Of a stretch of 64,000 nucleotides of DNA, positions 49,932 through 62,880 are shown piece by piece (position 1 is the stretch's first letter; every line of letters begins with the position of its first letter). The stretch comes from Paramecium sonneborni (taxonomy: Eukaryota > Ciliophora > Oligohymenophorea > Peniculida > Parameciidae). The position numbers and the translations under genes were made by a program. The notes beneath the pieces were generated by a model, which was not told where the DNA came from, did not search any database, and saw nothing but the letters and a program-made list of their open reading frames with translations. Where the stretch lies: NCBI GenBank assembly GCA_905182985.1, contig CAJJDN010000090.1, positions 290,279 to 354,278 on the forward strand, in the 5' to 3' direction.

Positions 49932-50721
49932 TCATTGTTAAGTTTTCTAAAAGAATTCTGCCATCAATTTTATAACTGGCATAGGAACTTCATGACCCAT
50001 TTGAGGAATTACTTTATGATCAAATAATTATCTCTTTGTATTATCTAATCGTTCATAACTTTTCTTAGATAATACACATGGGATCATTTGATCTTATGAA
50101 CCATGAACTAAGAGAATTGGAGTTTCTTTTTATATATCATTCATTTAAGTAGTTGGAAATAAATAACCACTCAAACCAACTATACCTCCTAACCTTTAAG
50201 AATAACTTAATCCAGTTTCTAAAGCCATACAACATCCTTGAGAAAATCCTCCTATAAATACATTTTTTGATTAAACTAATTTAATTTCTTAATCTAAATA
50301 GTTTGTGATGATTTTTCTAGAATCTTCTATTTCTTCCATTGAAACTGTCTTGTAATATAATTATTGATTACGCTTTTGAAATTATTGCTAAAGTGTTCAA
50401 CATTAGAATCTGTTTTAAGTACTTTAATATCAAACCAACTTGTGCATTTCATTCCCATATTAATAGTTACTGCTCTTTATGGAGCTTAAAGTAATAATAC
50501 TTTTGTTTCTGCTTTTACTATCGGTAATTATTCAAAGAGATCCATAAATCCAAATGCAGTATCTCCTAAACCATGCATCTAGTTCATTCAATTATTTCTC
50601 TTACCCAAATCAAAGAATATTTATGTGCTGCTTTTGGATTAAGTATCAAGCTACCATCGTTAAGATTTTCAGGCTTTGTAAACATGAAGAATTGTTTTAA
50701 TTTATGAAAATTAAATGGCAT
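49932..50721 (-). CDS. Acyl-protein thioesterase / lysophospholipase (alpha/beta hydrolase)
   Basis: ATG at 50721 (MPFNFHKLKQFFMFTKPEN), TGA at 49932-49934; introns of 26 and 23 nt leave exactly 247 codons. Family motifs in order: MHGLGDTAFGFMDLFEQL, a LLLQAPQRAVTINMG block, SWFDI, the nucleophile elbow GGFSQGCCMAL (catalytic Ser), HGSQDQMIPC (catalytic Asp) and MGHEVPMP (catalytic His). All three catalytic residues are present. LYPLA/APT enzymes remove palmitate from cytosolic proteins or hydrolyse lysophospholipids. The extra 40 N-terminal residues are unusual for the family, so a later start is possible. Confidence 0.9.
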
Positions 50722-50856
50722 ATATTAATATTTTTTTTGTAATATCAATTCTAATAGACTATTGAAGATGTACTCAATATTTTTATATCAATAATTTTCA
50801 CTATAATTTTATTTTGATAAGTTATTAAGTAAATAAAATAACATATTTATTTCAAA

Positions 50857-53183
50857 ATGCTACATCTTGATATAGAAGTGCAGACAATCCAATTTTTCAT
50901 AGGCTCAACATTTGATTCCTGTTCTATTAAATTAAGTGATGGTATTTATAAACATTCATTCTTAGCATTCTCTACTTCAGTCTTATAGTCAAAATTAAGA
51001 TGCAAATGCAAAGATATTTAAGAAATTTGGGAAAAAATTGAATTAAATGTTTAATATGTTGAGAAAAGCAATGTATTCGATTATTTGCATATTAATATAG
51101 TTGAAATTTTATTTTTATGATGGGCAAACCATTTTTGGAGAAGCAACAATTAATTTAGAATTTTATATTGGAAACAATCTTCCACTCATAATTGATAATA
51201 TTACTATATAGAATAAATTTGATTAAGAAGCTTAAGTTTAAATTAGTTTAGCATGGAATTAGATAGATTAATTATCATCTAAATAATTACGATAAGTAAG
51301 TCCTTTGAGAGACTAACCCATACCTACTCCACTTCCTTAGAAACCTGTTGGTTAGTAGAAAAAATAAGTAGATGAAAAGCGAATTGTACATGCTACCTAT
51401 GCATAATGGAAAGATCATCAAGAATCTGTTAAAGAATAATATGTTAAGAAATTAAAGGAACCAATTAAAAAAGGATAAATGGAGGATGAAAAATTTGAGG
51501 AAATTCGTAGACCTGAACAAAGAATTATGAGTCCTCGTAGATTTCAAACTCCAAAAGATTATAAACCAATTAATAAATAATTGATATAAAAATCAACTGG
51601 AGGATTTGAAAATCTAAAATTGTAAAATAACAATCAATTAGATTTTAAATAAATCAATAAAGAATTACAAAATAATTCAAATAATAGAGCTCCATCTAAA
51701 AGTCCTAATCGTTATGATTCAAGAACTAAAACTAGAAATGAAATACAAGCTATTACTTCACCCATTGAATAAAGTGAAATTCTTAAAGGATCAACAAAAC
51801 CTAAAGCATAATCTAAAAAAGGAGAATATTAAGATAATATTGGTACAAGACCAACTTAATTGGAAGGAGGTTTGACAATGTCTACAAAATAACTTGATGT
51901 AGATATAGATAATAATCAATGCAAATAATAATTGACTTAGTTATAATAAGAAAATACTTAATTAAAGAATTAAGTTTCAAAATTAACTACTGAAAATTAA
52001 GGTTTGAAAGATTAATAAATTAAAAGTGAAGCTGCTTTTAATTTATTATCAGAAACTTATAGTAATCTAAGAAATGAGTATTAAAGGATTTAAGTTAAAA
52101 GTTTTAATAATAGTTCAAGCCATTCTTTATTAATTAATAAAGAGACAGATCATTTAAAAAGAGAATTGGATTAAAAAGCTAAAGAAATTGAATTCTATAA
52201 AAAAGAGGCTGAATTATGGAAAAAAGATTTGGATGTAACCAAAAGAGAAAATGTTTAAATTAAAAGAGAAGCAGAATAATATAAGAAAGAATTAGAAAAT
52301 AAATCACAAGATTTAGAAAGTTAAAGAAGAGAAATTGATAATAAAAATAGAGAATTAGATAATTTAGAGAAAGAATTATAAAGAGCCTAATAAGCTATTT
52401 AATTGATTTAGAATGATAGTTTTAGAAATGCTTCCTAATTATCTGGTAACAATAACAATTAAGAAATATTGGAATAAATGAAAAATTTAATAAAAACAAA
52501 ATAAATTGAAGTAGATAGTAAAAATGAAGAAATTAAATAAAACAAGATAAAAATAGCATATTTAGAAAAAGAATTATATGAAAAAGGTAGACGTTCTTAG
52601 GATTAGAGTGATCATATAAAAAATGTAAATTAGTAATTGGAATAGGAGAATGAGAAATTGAAATAGTCATTGTAAGAAAAGAATACTGAGTTAAAATCTA
52701 AGTACATTATAAATTATATATAAAATAGAACTCAAGAAATAGAAAGATTAATCACATAGAATAATGTAATTCTGTAATAACCTGATATTTAGAATATAGA
52801 TTCAGGTAAATTATTAAATGAGTATACAATTTAAATTGCTACTTTAAAATAGGAGAATCAAAGTTTAAGTAATATTTTTAAATTAAATAAAAATTAGTCA
52901 TCCAAAATAAAAAAGATTAAGTTAAACTTGATAGTTTACAAGATGAAGTTGAAATAAGCAAGGTAACCACATAATATATAATAATTGACAGAAAATTGTT
53001 GTACTTAGTGAATAGCGCCAACAATCTCTTGAACATGAAATTCTATAATTAGAAAAAGCTGTCCTTGGAGGAAAATAAAATATGGCAGATGTGATTAATG
53101 CTGTAATGGAATGTGGTGGTACTCAGTTAGCTGAGGAGATAGAGAGATTCTTGATTACTAGAAGAAGTACCAAAATAGGTTGA
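50857..53183 (+). CDS. C2-domain protein with long coiled coil
   Basis: ATG 50857 (MLHLDIEVQTIQFFIGST) to TGA 53181-53183. A 28-nt intron lies in the N-terminal domain and a 29-nt intron near 52969. The first 130 residues are strand-rich and C2-like (SCSIKLSDGIYKHSFLAFS, LKFYFYDGQTIFGEATINL, AQVQISLAWNQ). The linker is basic and Pro-rich. From about residue 340 to the end there is an extended coiled coil (REIDNKNRELDNLEKELQR, QQLEQENEKLKQSLQEKN). Protein length is about 755. C2 plus coiled coil is common in transition-zone and centriolar proteins and in vesicle tethers; the family is not identified. Ca2+ ligands are not obvious. My exon sum is not an exact multiple of three, so one intron is missed. 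Confidence 0.65.
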
Positions 53184-53235
53184 TATATACCATTTTATTA
53201 AAATTATTAAATTATTAAAAATCGAAAAAAAAATA

Positions 53236-53526
53236 AAAAAAAAATTATTATTACTTTTTTTGTAAAAATTCCTTTTTTAAAAATTCTGCTTCAAATTTGA
53301 TTTATGGTTTTAAACCTAAAAATTTCACAAGATTATCATTTAATAGGCATAGAAAAGTGTTTTTATAGTTGAATTCTCTGCAATAAGTGTTAAATTGATA
53401 GAAATAATTCATATTTTGATGAGCTCTAGTAGGCAGAATTTTGAAATTATTTGATGTTTAAAATATCTTATGAGGAAATGGATGTACACAATTACCTATT
53501 TGGCAATTAAAGTTAAACAATATCAT
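53236..53526 (-). CDS. Possible small gene between convergent/divergent neighbours
   Basis: From ATG 53526 the frame reads MILFNFNCQIGNCVHPFPHK, then MNYFYQFNTYCREFNYK and NDNLVKFLGLKPQIKFEAEF. The last block looks like real protein. However, no TGA closes this frame near the poly-A/T tract at 53210-53240, and a spliced alternative (29-nt intron) ends earlier with a poorer sequence. The rest of 53184-53636 is AT-rich spacer. Low confidence. Confidence 0.3.
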
Positions 53527-53636
53527 TATCCAAAATGTTATCAAATAAACCAATGAAATTAACGAAATTTTTATAATTCGAATTTAAAGCTTATGAGATA
53601 AAAAAATAATAATAAAAATAAGAACATATAATTAAG

Positions 53637-53935
53637 ATGGCAAAAGAAGTAACTAAAGGAACAAAAAAGACAACAACACCAAGTCAAATATTAAATTTAT
53701 TGTAGAAGCTACAAAGAAAGTCAAGAAAGTTGTTAAGAAACCTGCGGATCCAAATCCAACACCAGCCCCAGTTACAACAACTCCAACTGCACCAACTACC
53801 ACAACACCAGTTGTTGCTACTACACCAAAAAAATAAGTCAAGAAAACTGTTGCAAAACCAAAGAAAGCTGGTTCTAAAAAATCTACAACCAAGAAAAACA
53901 GTAAGAAGGTCAATAAGAAATAAGCTAAGAAATGA
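53637..53935 (+). CDS. H1-like lysine-rich chromatin protein
   Basis: ATG 53637 (MAKEVTKGTKKTTTPK) to TGA 53933-53935; a 23-nt intron leaves exactly 92 codons. The protein has two Lys-rich arms (ATKKVKKVVKKPADPN and TVAKPKKAGSKKSTTKK) around a Thr/Pro/Val-rich spacer. There is no winged-helix globular domain. Ciliate macronuclear H1 histones are known to be short, Lys/Thr/Ser/Pro-rich and to lack the globular domain. Codons are richer in C and G (CCA, ACC, GCC) than in the neighbours, as in highly expressed genes. HMG-like or other basic proteins cannot be excluded. Confidence 0.7.
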
Positions 53936-54654
53936 TTAGTTATTCAAGAATTAATCAATTAATTAGTTTTTAATTAATTTCTCTTCTTTTCTTTCACTTA
54001 CAATATATATTTCCTATCAACATCCTCTTAATCATTTTATTTTAACAAATAAACAACTAACCAAGAAAAAATACAAATAAACTATTTCTATTCAACAAAG
54101 TTAAATGAACTCATCTTTATATCATTATTTACGGTTATTGAATGTGAAGTTTTTTCGAAACAGAAGAATTCAAGATTCCAGATTTATTATGTGATTACAT
54201 TATTTTAACATTCATTCAATCAAATATCACTTATTCAACATATAATATTTAACAGCATTAAATCGCCCAATCCATGGTTTGATACTTAAAAGAAGTAGAA
54301 AAATGGGAATTAGAAAAAAAAATATATCTTTTCTAATAAGAATTGATTTTTGTATAATTTTTTTATACAAATAAATAAAAATTATTAAATAATATTTATT
54401 TTTTAAATTGGATGATAATTTAAAACTTTTTGTATTAGTTTATCTTATAAAAATCATTTTATAGCATTAGTTGTAGTATCTTAATAAGTAAAGAGATTCA
54501 ATTTTATTATAAATAAATAATAGTTATTTAGTTTATTTATTTTGTATGTTTATTCTAATTATAAAATATAATACTATGCAAAAATATGATATTAAAATAA
54601 AATAGAGTTCATATCTTAAATTATATGGAATAATTGTATAATTAATATTAAAAA
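53936..54654. other. AT-rich intergenic region
   Basis: About 720 bp between two plus-strand genes, with no supportable gene or RNA. The first part should hold the 3' UTR of the H1-like gene and the last part the promoter of the next gene. Confidence 0.5.
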
Positions 54655-55653
54655 ATGAGCAACTTTAGTAATAAAAAAGGTTAGAAATTATTCTTATATA
54701 GTATGTAAATAAACAAGAGCCTAAAACAAGAAGCAAGCAGCTGCTCCTAATATGTTAAAGAAAATGAAACTGATTTAGAAAGGGAAAGGAAAATACCTAT
54801 TAGAAGTCGACGATACTTTCATCAATTAACTTTAATAAGCATAACAATTTTTAACAGAATTAAATGATACTATCCATGGCCAAGTTGAAATGACTTAAGG
54901 AATGGCTCAAGAATCAAACCCTTAGATTGAGTTATAAGAGGATGATGGATCATCTTCTGGCTCAGAAGATAAAAGTGGAGCTCAAATGTCTCAATAGCCA
55001 CAAGAATAATAATCTTAATAACCAAATGAGGTGAAGGAAACGTAGGATTTTTATAGGTAATTATTATATGAATTTAATAAAGGCGTATTCCTCATTTTTT
55101 TATGGGGAGATTTAAGAAATGGGCAAAAATTTTAAAAGAAGATGATGTAAGTTCATTTTTACATCAATTAAAGTCGAATAAAAAATCAAAATAGGGAAGA
55201 TATGAATTAGGGGATTTTCATAAGTAAGAATTTAATTATAATAAAGGTGTTTTTAGATAGACAAAAATGATAATAATGAATAATAGAAGTAGAAGAAAAA
55301 AATAAAAGAATTATTTCTTGAATTTTTATAGAATGAAGCAGTTCTTTAGATTATCCAATACAACAAGATAACTAATTAAGATTAGAAAGTAAGAAATTAA
55401 TTTGGACTAGATAAAATACATAGATGTGATTCCAAATATGGTTTAAGAAATGTATAGCGATAAGCCATTTGATCAATTTTTGGCTCAACAAAACATTGAG
55501 AAATAGATAAACAAAAAAAAGCAATTGTTAAATGAGACCTAAGAAGTAAAACAATAGTAATCCCAGATTCAACAATTACCATAATAAAAGTAGGATCCTT
55601 CTTTTGAGGAACCACTCATGAAATTTGGTCGAGAAATGTCATTTTAAAATTGA
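54655..55653 (+). CDS. Hypothetical protein, 301 residues
   Basis: ATG 54655 (MSNFSNKK) to TGA 55651-55653; four introns (22, 26, 23, 22 nt) leave exactly 302 codons. A basic N-terminus (KQAAAPNMLKKMKLIQKGK) leads to a helical, acidic and Gln-rich middle (QEDDGSSSGSEDKSGAQ). A compact block follows (RIPHFFMGRFKKWAKILKED), then helices and a tail ending LMKFGREMSFQN. Not recognised. It converges on the vault-protein gene with 27 bp between the stops. Confidence 0.6.
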
Positions 55654-55680
55654 TGATGACTTAATGATTGATGTATAATA

Positions 55681-58327
55681 TCATTATGGCATTGCTCCTC
55701 CAATCAATTATTAAGCTCCGTTGAATAAGTTGATAGGATTATTTCCATCAGTAAAGATGTATCCTTATAATCCCAATCCCTTAAGCAACTCGGCTTACAT
55801 TTCTGGTCCAGCATTTGCCATGGCAATAAGTGTATCTTATCCTAAAGCTTCAATAAGTTACTCAAACTTATTTGATTCAATCAAAGCTAGTTCTTTAGCT
55901 CTTCTAATTTCAAGTTCAGCTTTTTCTTATTCATATTTAATAGTTTGGTCTTATTCTTTTTGTTTGTGTTTTAAGGCAGCTTCTTTTTCAATTTTACTAG
56001 CTCTGGCTCTCAATTAAGCTAGCTCATATTCTTTTTAAGCTTTAATTTATTCAGCTTTAGCAATGGCTTCAGCTTCAGCAATGGCAGATCCTTATTATGT
56101 AACTTCTTAAGATTTGTTTTCCATTTCAAGTAATTTTTATTTAGCAGCTTCAGCTTTGAGATCATCTTCAATTCTTAATTAATCTAATTCACCTTGAGCT
56201 TATTATTCTTATTATTCTGCGACATGTTAAGCAGCTTATTCTTATTTTTTAGTTGAAATTTCAATAGCTAAAGATACTGATCTTTAAAGACTTTATCTTG
56301 TTTGATTATCAACAGGTTCAACAGTTTTGATATCAACATTAGTAATAACAAGATTATTTTTAATCATGAGATATTCTTTTCTAATTTTACCATGATCATC
56401 AACACCAAAGATAGCAGTTCTGATGAGTTTGGCAGAAGTCTTATGGAATTTATCAAAAACAACAGAAGCAACTGCAGCTCTAACTTTAGAAGCCATTTGA
56501 TTGCAGAGATCTCCTATAAAATCTTTAACTGCAAAGATTTTAGAAGCTGATTCAATATTATTTTCATCAACTTTGAATTTCCAATTATAAGCCAAAAGTA
56601 ATTTTAAGACAGCATGATCTGATGTTTCTACTGTAATTTCATCAGTAGAGAATTCTGGACCCATCATAACATGTAATGTATTTACAACTCCTGGAGTTTT
56701 AGGTGTTTTACCAGATAATGATAATTAAGTAAAGACTTCATCAGGTTCTAAACATACTAAAGCTGGACCAAATACAATTCTTGTTTTTTTGGTTTTGTAA
56801 TCATAAACTTAAACAGCTGTATTGAATGGAGCTCTATAACTAACAACCTTCCATTTATCTCTTTTACCTCCAGTGTGGAAATATTATGGTGATAACAATA
56901 ATTCAACATTGTTAGGTAATTCCATAGCCCATAATTCTTCATGAGATTTTAACATATATGATTCTCCAAAGACTGTTCTTACTTAACCAGTTCTTGTATC
57001 TCTTACATATACACCTTCATTTTTATCTAGAGGAATTCTCTCTCTTTTTTCAATTACCTCTACTACTATTGGTGGTGTATAAATGCATGGACCATGAATC
57101 ATCCATTTATTACCTGGTTCATATTCTACTTCTACTTCTTCAAATTAATCCTTCTTAACCAACTTCTTTTCAGTGAATTTACATTTCTCTTTTGCCCTCA
57201 AAAGTAATGCCTAGTCTTCTGATAAAATATATGAATCTTAAATTCCATTTTATAAAGTTTCATTAGGTCTAAGGAAAAAACTTCTTGGACCTTCCACTAA
57301 AACTTTAGATCCAAATTTATTTCTTTAAGTTTCAAAATCAAATGGATTCTCTATTACACAATATTATCTTGGATCTAACACTGTCAAATTTATAACTGTA
57401 ACCAACTCTTCAAATACATCAACTATATGTGCTGATGTTTGTTCTGATGTTATTAAATATTCCTCTCCTGCCTTTCTCTCAATACCTAATCATTATTATT
57501 ATTCATTAATTACCATATACATCTTTGAAGGTCTATATTGCTTTTAAATGCAACGCCTTTCGATTATCTAAAATTTCAGCATCTATTATTTTGACAAACT
57601 CTTCATACACCTAAGGTAAGTAATATCCTGGAGTTCTAATCAACCATAGTTCACCAGATTTTCTCACCAAACCATTACAATCTGTTTCTTCTTATTTTGC
57701 TCTTATTAGAATTGCCTAATTCTCTTTTATTAATATAGAATCTATTTAACCCAAAATTTTTTCTTCTATTCTTGGGTAATAAGTAGCTGGACCTTTAAAT
57801 AGGTATTGATCTCCTGCTAAACTAAATTATTTTTATATAATAAGATACATTTCATCTTCTCCTTTTTTAAAATTACGTTGGGCCTCAATCTTCAAAGCAC
57901 TTCCTTCTTTCACTATTGTCAACTTTGTTGGCTATTGGAGTAAGTTTTCTTTTGGATACAGAGGGAAAGGAGTACTATACTACTCAAAGAAACGAATTTC
58001 TCGTTCACCATGAAGTACAACAAATTAACTAAAAATACCATTAAGTAACTCACCCATATTTATCCTTTGTTGGTTGACCATCTTTATCCTTTACTATTGG
58101 ATTTTCGATTATACAATAATATTGCTTAGGAAGCACTATCATTTTTTAAGGTTATTGACCAGACGTAACCTTTGTTGTTATTTCATTAATACTTATTCAT
58201 GGTCTTAGCGAATAAATGTTTGTGGGCCAACCTCAACTCTTGTGACATTCGTATTACAATCCAATACATGGATGAATTAATATGGTAAGATCTTGTATGT
58301 ACTTGTCTATCCTTTGAGTTATGACAT
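55681..58327 (-). CDS. MVP: Major vault protein
   Basis: ATG at 58327 ([18 protein letters not shown]), TGA at 55681-55683, several 23-25 nt introns. The N-terminal half is a series of MVP repeats of about 55 residues, for example [23 protein letters not shown]-like [33 protein letters not shown] and [13 protein letters not shown]. The shoulder (band-7-like) domain has [19 protein letters not shown] and [20 protein letters not shown] long Ala/Glu-rich cap helix follows ([17 protein letters not shown]), then the cap ring with [20 protein letters not shown] and [13 protein letters not shown]. The order and length (about 820 residues) match MVP throughout. Vaults are 13-MDa barrels built of 78 MVP copies; their function is unsettled. 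Confidence 0.95.
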
Positions 58328-58834
58328 ATATCTTTATTTATTTAATAATTTTTTCTTTTCGATTTTATTCGTTTTATAATCACAAAACAAAGACAAGATA
58401 TATTTCAAATTAAATATGACATCATAATTATTTAATTATTTTATGCTGTTTCATCATTTAAAATTTCTTTCTTATTAATTTAGACTGAAAAATTATTTAT
58501 ATTAAATAAAATTTATCAAATTTAAATGTTTGTTAAAGTTATTCCTTTTTATATAGACGCATTCCGTTTTATAAACATAACAGATCTTTTAAAAATCACA
58601 ATATTCCAAAAAAAAAAAATAAAAAAGATATATGTATCTTATGAATGTCAGCTGTGATGATGATTAAAATGATAAGTAGTGTCTGTTTAATAATATGCTT
58701 GAATAGATAGAGAAGTGAGTAAAAATTTTAAATAGAGCTTTACTAAATAAGTTTGTATTTGAATTAGGTGAAATGGTAATGAAGTATATAATTGTATTTT
58801 GAATTATATACATGTAATATTAAATTATCAATAA
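58328..58834. other. Divergent intergenic region
   Basis: About 500 bp between the starts of the vault-protein gene (minus) and the dynein gene (plus). It is AT-rich and must hold both promoters. No gene or motif is seen. Confidence 0.5.
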
Positions 58835-60972
58835 ATGGCCGATTATTATACATATTAGAGGAAACGCCGTGATTTGGGGAAACCTTGCAATTTTTAAGAT
58901 AGTGAGATTAAAATTGCAGGATATACAAAGACATTGGCAGTGATCCCAAACTATGTGAAGCGAAATCCAAATCACATAGATTTAGATAATATAGCAGAAT
59001 ACTCTGAACATTCAGTATAGAAGTTATGAAGCATTATTATAGGTGAATACAGAAAGGGTGTCAACAGGTGATAAAGTGATGTGTCATAAAGAAGGAGGGG
59101 TAAATTAGATTTATGCAACAGTTTTTAGTGGCCAGCAGGTATAGACCCAATGGAGCAACAAGACTAAAATAAATATAGGAGAAGGTTTGAAAAAGATGCA
59201 GCATTTGCAGTGGCGGTTAAAGAACTTAGTAATACTGTAGAGAAGTGCATTCTTCAAAATAATTAAATTGATTTATTTGAAGAGTATTTTTTAGATGAGG
59301 AAAGTGAGCATCAAGTTGAGAATTTGAGTACAAAAACTCTAATGTTATTCAAGTAATAATGTAGAGGATTATAAATGTAGAGATCAATCTTAAGGAGTAA
59401 AGAGATCTGTTTCTGAAATATCATGGCATCCTGAAGGTCCAATAAAAGCAGCTGTGTCATATGCAATAAGCAGATTTTAGTAGATGCCTGAAGGAGTGTT
59501 AAAATCTTCATTTGTTTGGGATTTATAGAATCCAAATAGTCCTGAATTCGAATTAGAAACAAATTCACCAATAACAAATTTAATGTATAATCCAAAGTTA
59601 TCTGATTAAATTGGAGGTGGCTGTTATAATGGATTAGTAGCAGTTTGGGATGTAAAGAGAGGTAAATAACCAGTTTTAACATCTCCTGTTGAAAAATCTC
59701 ATCATGATCCAATAACACATTTTTAATGGTTATTTAGTAAGACTGGTACAGAATGTGTTACAACATCAACTGACGGTAGAGTATTATGGTGGGATACAAG
59801 AAAATTAAATGAAGGTCCAATAGAGACTTTGAATGTAACAGAAGGATCTAATCCAAATGATCCTTTAATTGGTGCAACAGTATTGGAATATAATACTGAA
59901 GCAGGTCCAACAAAATTTGTAATAGGAACAGAGATGGGATCTCTGATGGTTGCAAATAAAAAGCCAAAGAAAAATGTAGAAATCACAACAAGATATGGAT
60001 TAGAGAGTGGTCGTCATTTAGGTCCAGTTATGTCTATTAATAGAAGTCCACCTAATCCTAAATTCTTTTTAACAGTTGGAGATTGGAGTGCCAAGATTTG
60101 GGTTGAAGATATTAAAACTCCTATAATGAGAACAAAATATCATGGAAGTTATTTAACTGATGGATGTTGGTCACCTACAAGAAATGGCGTATTCTTTTTG
60201 ACTAGAAAAGATGGTTGGATGGATGTTTGGGATTATTATTATAGATAAAATGAAATAGCATTTAGTCACAAAGTAAGTGAGACAGCATTAACATGTATTA
60301 AAATAAATGCTAATGGTGGTGCACATCATAATGCTGGTAAATTAGTAGCTATTGGTGATTAAGATGGTACAGTTACTTTATTAGAATTATGTGATTCTCT
60401 ATATTAGTTATAATTTAGAGAAAAGGATGTTATGAATGAAATGTTTGATAGAGAATCAAGAAAAGAGAAGAATTTAGAAGCTATTAAAAAATAATAAGAT
60501 TTAATGAAGAAGGTTGTTCCAAAAGATAACAAGGCTGCATAATAAAAATGGGAATAAAGAAAAGCAGAATTAATTGCTGAAGCTGAATAATAATTTAGTC
60601 AAATTGTTAAAAAAGATGAAGAGGCAAAATTAGATCAATTAGATGAATTTAGTCCAAAAGGTTCTAAAACAAAAAAGTATTAAATATTACAATAATAGGG
60701 ATGACAAGAAATAATAACCTAAGGAAGATGATAAATAATAAGATCAATAGAAAGGAGATGATGGTTAATAATAAGATAAATAAGATCAATAATAAGGAGA
60801 TGGAGGACAATAAGGTGATGGTGATGATGGATAATAAGGGGATGATGGATAATAATAAGATGGAGATAATGGAGATGGATAATAAGATGGTGATGGATAA
60901 TAAGGAGATGGAGATGGAGATGGAGAAGGAGAAAAAGATGAATAAGGTGATGATGGTGGATAAGAATAATGA
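58835..60972 (+). CDS. DNAI2: Outer-arm dynein intermediate chain 2 (DNAI2/IC2)
   Basis: ATG 58835 (MADYYTYQRKRRDLGKPCNF) to TGA 60970-60972; introns of 28, 29, 28 and 22 nt leave exactly 677 codons. The N-terminus has YNxx-type lead, TERVSTGDKVMCHKEGG, WPAGIDPMEQQ and KDAAFAVAVKELSNTVEKC, all typical of IC2. The WD40 core includes VSEISWHPEGPIKAAV, SSFVWDLQNPNSPEFEL, NGLVAVWDVKRG, DGRVLWWDTRKLNEGP and GDWSAKIWVEDIKTP. IC2 sits at the base of the outer dynein arm with IC1 and is needed for arm assembly. Unusual is the last 90 residues: a Gly/Asp/Gln/Glu-rich low-complexity acidic tail (after 60690) not typical of DNAI2 (about 605 residues in human). Confidence 0.92.
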
Positions 60973-61102
60973 TCAATTTAAAATAATATATATATATATT
61001 ATTTCTTATATGAAGTAAAATGTAATAAGTATTAGAGCTTATAAAAAATATATAAAAATTAATATTAAGAAAGTTAAATTGGAATTTAAAATATCTTTTT
61101 AA

Positions 61103-62238
61103 TCAATTATTAGCATTATGTCCTTCTCCTGCTGCTTCATCTAACCATCTTTATCTTCTACCATCAATCCATTCTCCTTCTCTTTATTCTCCACCTGGCT
61201 TAACAAAGATTCCCTTTCCATGTTATTTACCTTTTTTCCATTCTCCTATATATTTTCTACCGTCACTCCAAACAAATGTTCCTTATCCATGTTTCTTATC
61301 ATCCTCATAACTGATCAATAGTAAAATATTTTTTACTCTCCCTCATAACTACGTCCATCAGGCCAAGTTGTTGTTCCTCTCCCATGCATTTTGTTTCTCT
61401 TCCATTCTCCTTAATATTTTCTATTGTCAGCCCAAACATATACACCATATCCATGTATATCATTATTATCAAACTATCCTTCATACATAGAACCATCTGC
61501 AAATACTAATTTCCCTTTCCCATGTTTTTTACCCTCTTCATATTACCCTTCATAATGTGCTCCATCAGGCCATGTTTCTTTTCCATTTCCATGTTATTTA
61601 TCATCCTTCCAAAAACCTACATATTTTGCTCCATTATTATGAATATATTTTCCCTCTCCATTAGCTTTATCATTTAACCATTCTCCTTCATATATATCTC
61701 CATCTGCATGAATTAACTTTCCTTTTCCACATGCCTTATCATTCTACCAATATCCTTCATATACAGAACCTAAAAGCTAGATTATTATAAATACCATCTG
61801 GCCAAACTTATTTTCCCCAACCCCATCTCATTTTCCCTCTCCATTAACCAGCATATGTGGCACCTTTTTAAATATTTCAAAAATAATACCAGTCTCCAAT
61901 GTTACTGGCTCATATTCTTTCTATTCATCAGGAACTGGCTGTTGATTATTTTAACTATCTTTAATTGGAGTAACTGAAGCTTCGATGCTTTCTACCTATT
62001 TTACTTTATCCTGGTAAGACTCTTATTTCTATTTATCATCTTAGTGTTGTTCCTACTTTTATTCATCTAAATTTTCTTCTTTTGGTTAAGCTTACTATTG
62101 GGCATCATCTTAAGGCATATCTTCAATAGCCAAAGCTATTTCCACATGCTATTATTCTTCTATATCCAACTTCTATTTCTTGTCTTCAATTGTTTGTGCT
62201 ACCATATCCTTACCACATATTCCAGTGCAGTTGCCCAT
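61103..62238 (-). CDS. MORN-repeat protein with MGNC N-terminus
   Basis: ATG at 62238 ([19 protein letters not shown]), TGA at 61103-61105; at least two introns of about 25-26 nt. Residues 1-110 are acidic and Gln-rich. About nine MORN repeats follow in series, for example [71 protein letters not shown] and [17 protein letters not shown]. The end is [18 protein letters not shown] proteins bind membranes or act as spacers; MGNC suggests N-myristoylation plus palmitoylation, hence membrane anchoring (inference; the position-6 residue is not the classical Ser/Thr). Related to many ciliate and apicomplexan MORN proteins of the cortex. Confidence 0.9.
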
Positions 62239-62320
62239 CTTTTCTATTTATATTATAATTTAATAATCAAAAACTCAATCATAATGGACAAATTATATAT
62301 CTCATAAATACTTTTTAACA

Positions 62321-62880
62321 TCAATTTACATAAGTATCCTTAAGGTACTCTAAAAAAGGAGCCAATAAATTAATCTCTTCTTCTCTCCATATTTTCTAGT
62401 TTCTTCTTCTAAAAATATAATTATAAAACTTTAAATTTTATCAAAACCTTCCCTTATCATCCTTTTTATAAGTATACAATAAACTAAATAATTTTTAACA
62501 ATTCTAATATGTTTAGTTACCTAATTTTAAATATCCAGTAGTAATCTATGAATTCTTCCTATTTTTCGAATCTAGATTAATCTGCAAATATACCAAACAC
62601 TTTATTAGATAATATCCAATATGAATGATTTAAATACAAATATTAAGCCTCAGAAATCTGCTTATTATCAAGTTCATCTCTCTATTCTAATCCTACTCTT
62701 AAATTTATTTCACATCATTTTCTTTTATGTGCCTATCATTTCAACTACCATAAAATCCTTTATAAGCCTTTCAAATGATTTGGCTAATTTACAAATGACC
62801 TATCCAAAAACTCATTCTTTATCAATTCAATTATCAAATCCTTTTAAATTCTCCTCTCAATCTCTTTTTTATTGTTCATT
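62321..62880 (-). CDS. 3' part of an incompletely resolved gene
   Basis: The end is clear: IWREEEINLLAPFLEYLKD, TYVN, then TGA at 62321-62323. Upstream exons read SRFEKQEEFIDYYWIFKI, DELDNKQISEAQYLYLNHSY and SFERLIKDFMVVEMIGTQ. Joins need a 16-nt intron near 62700 and one or two introns of uncertain length near 62430-62500. The start lies somewhere between 62880 and 63110. All-helical; no family recognised. Confidence 0.4.

Noticed and set aside
53653..53913. Minus-strand ORF with hydrophobic, Gly/Val-rich sequence resembling a membrane protein
   Set aside because: It is antisense to the H1-like gene; the plus-strand reading with a 23-nt intron gives a coherent Lys-rich protein.
60719..60976. 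His/Ile/Leu-rich minus ORF and Met/Asn/Lys-rich plus ORF in the same place
   Set aside because: Both are other-frame shadows of the low-complexity tail of the dynein intermediate chain.
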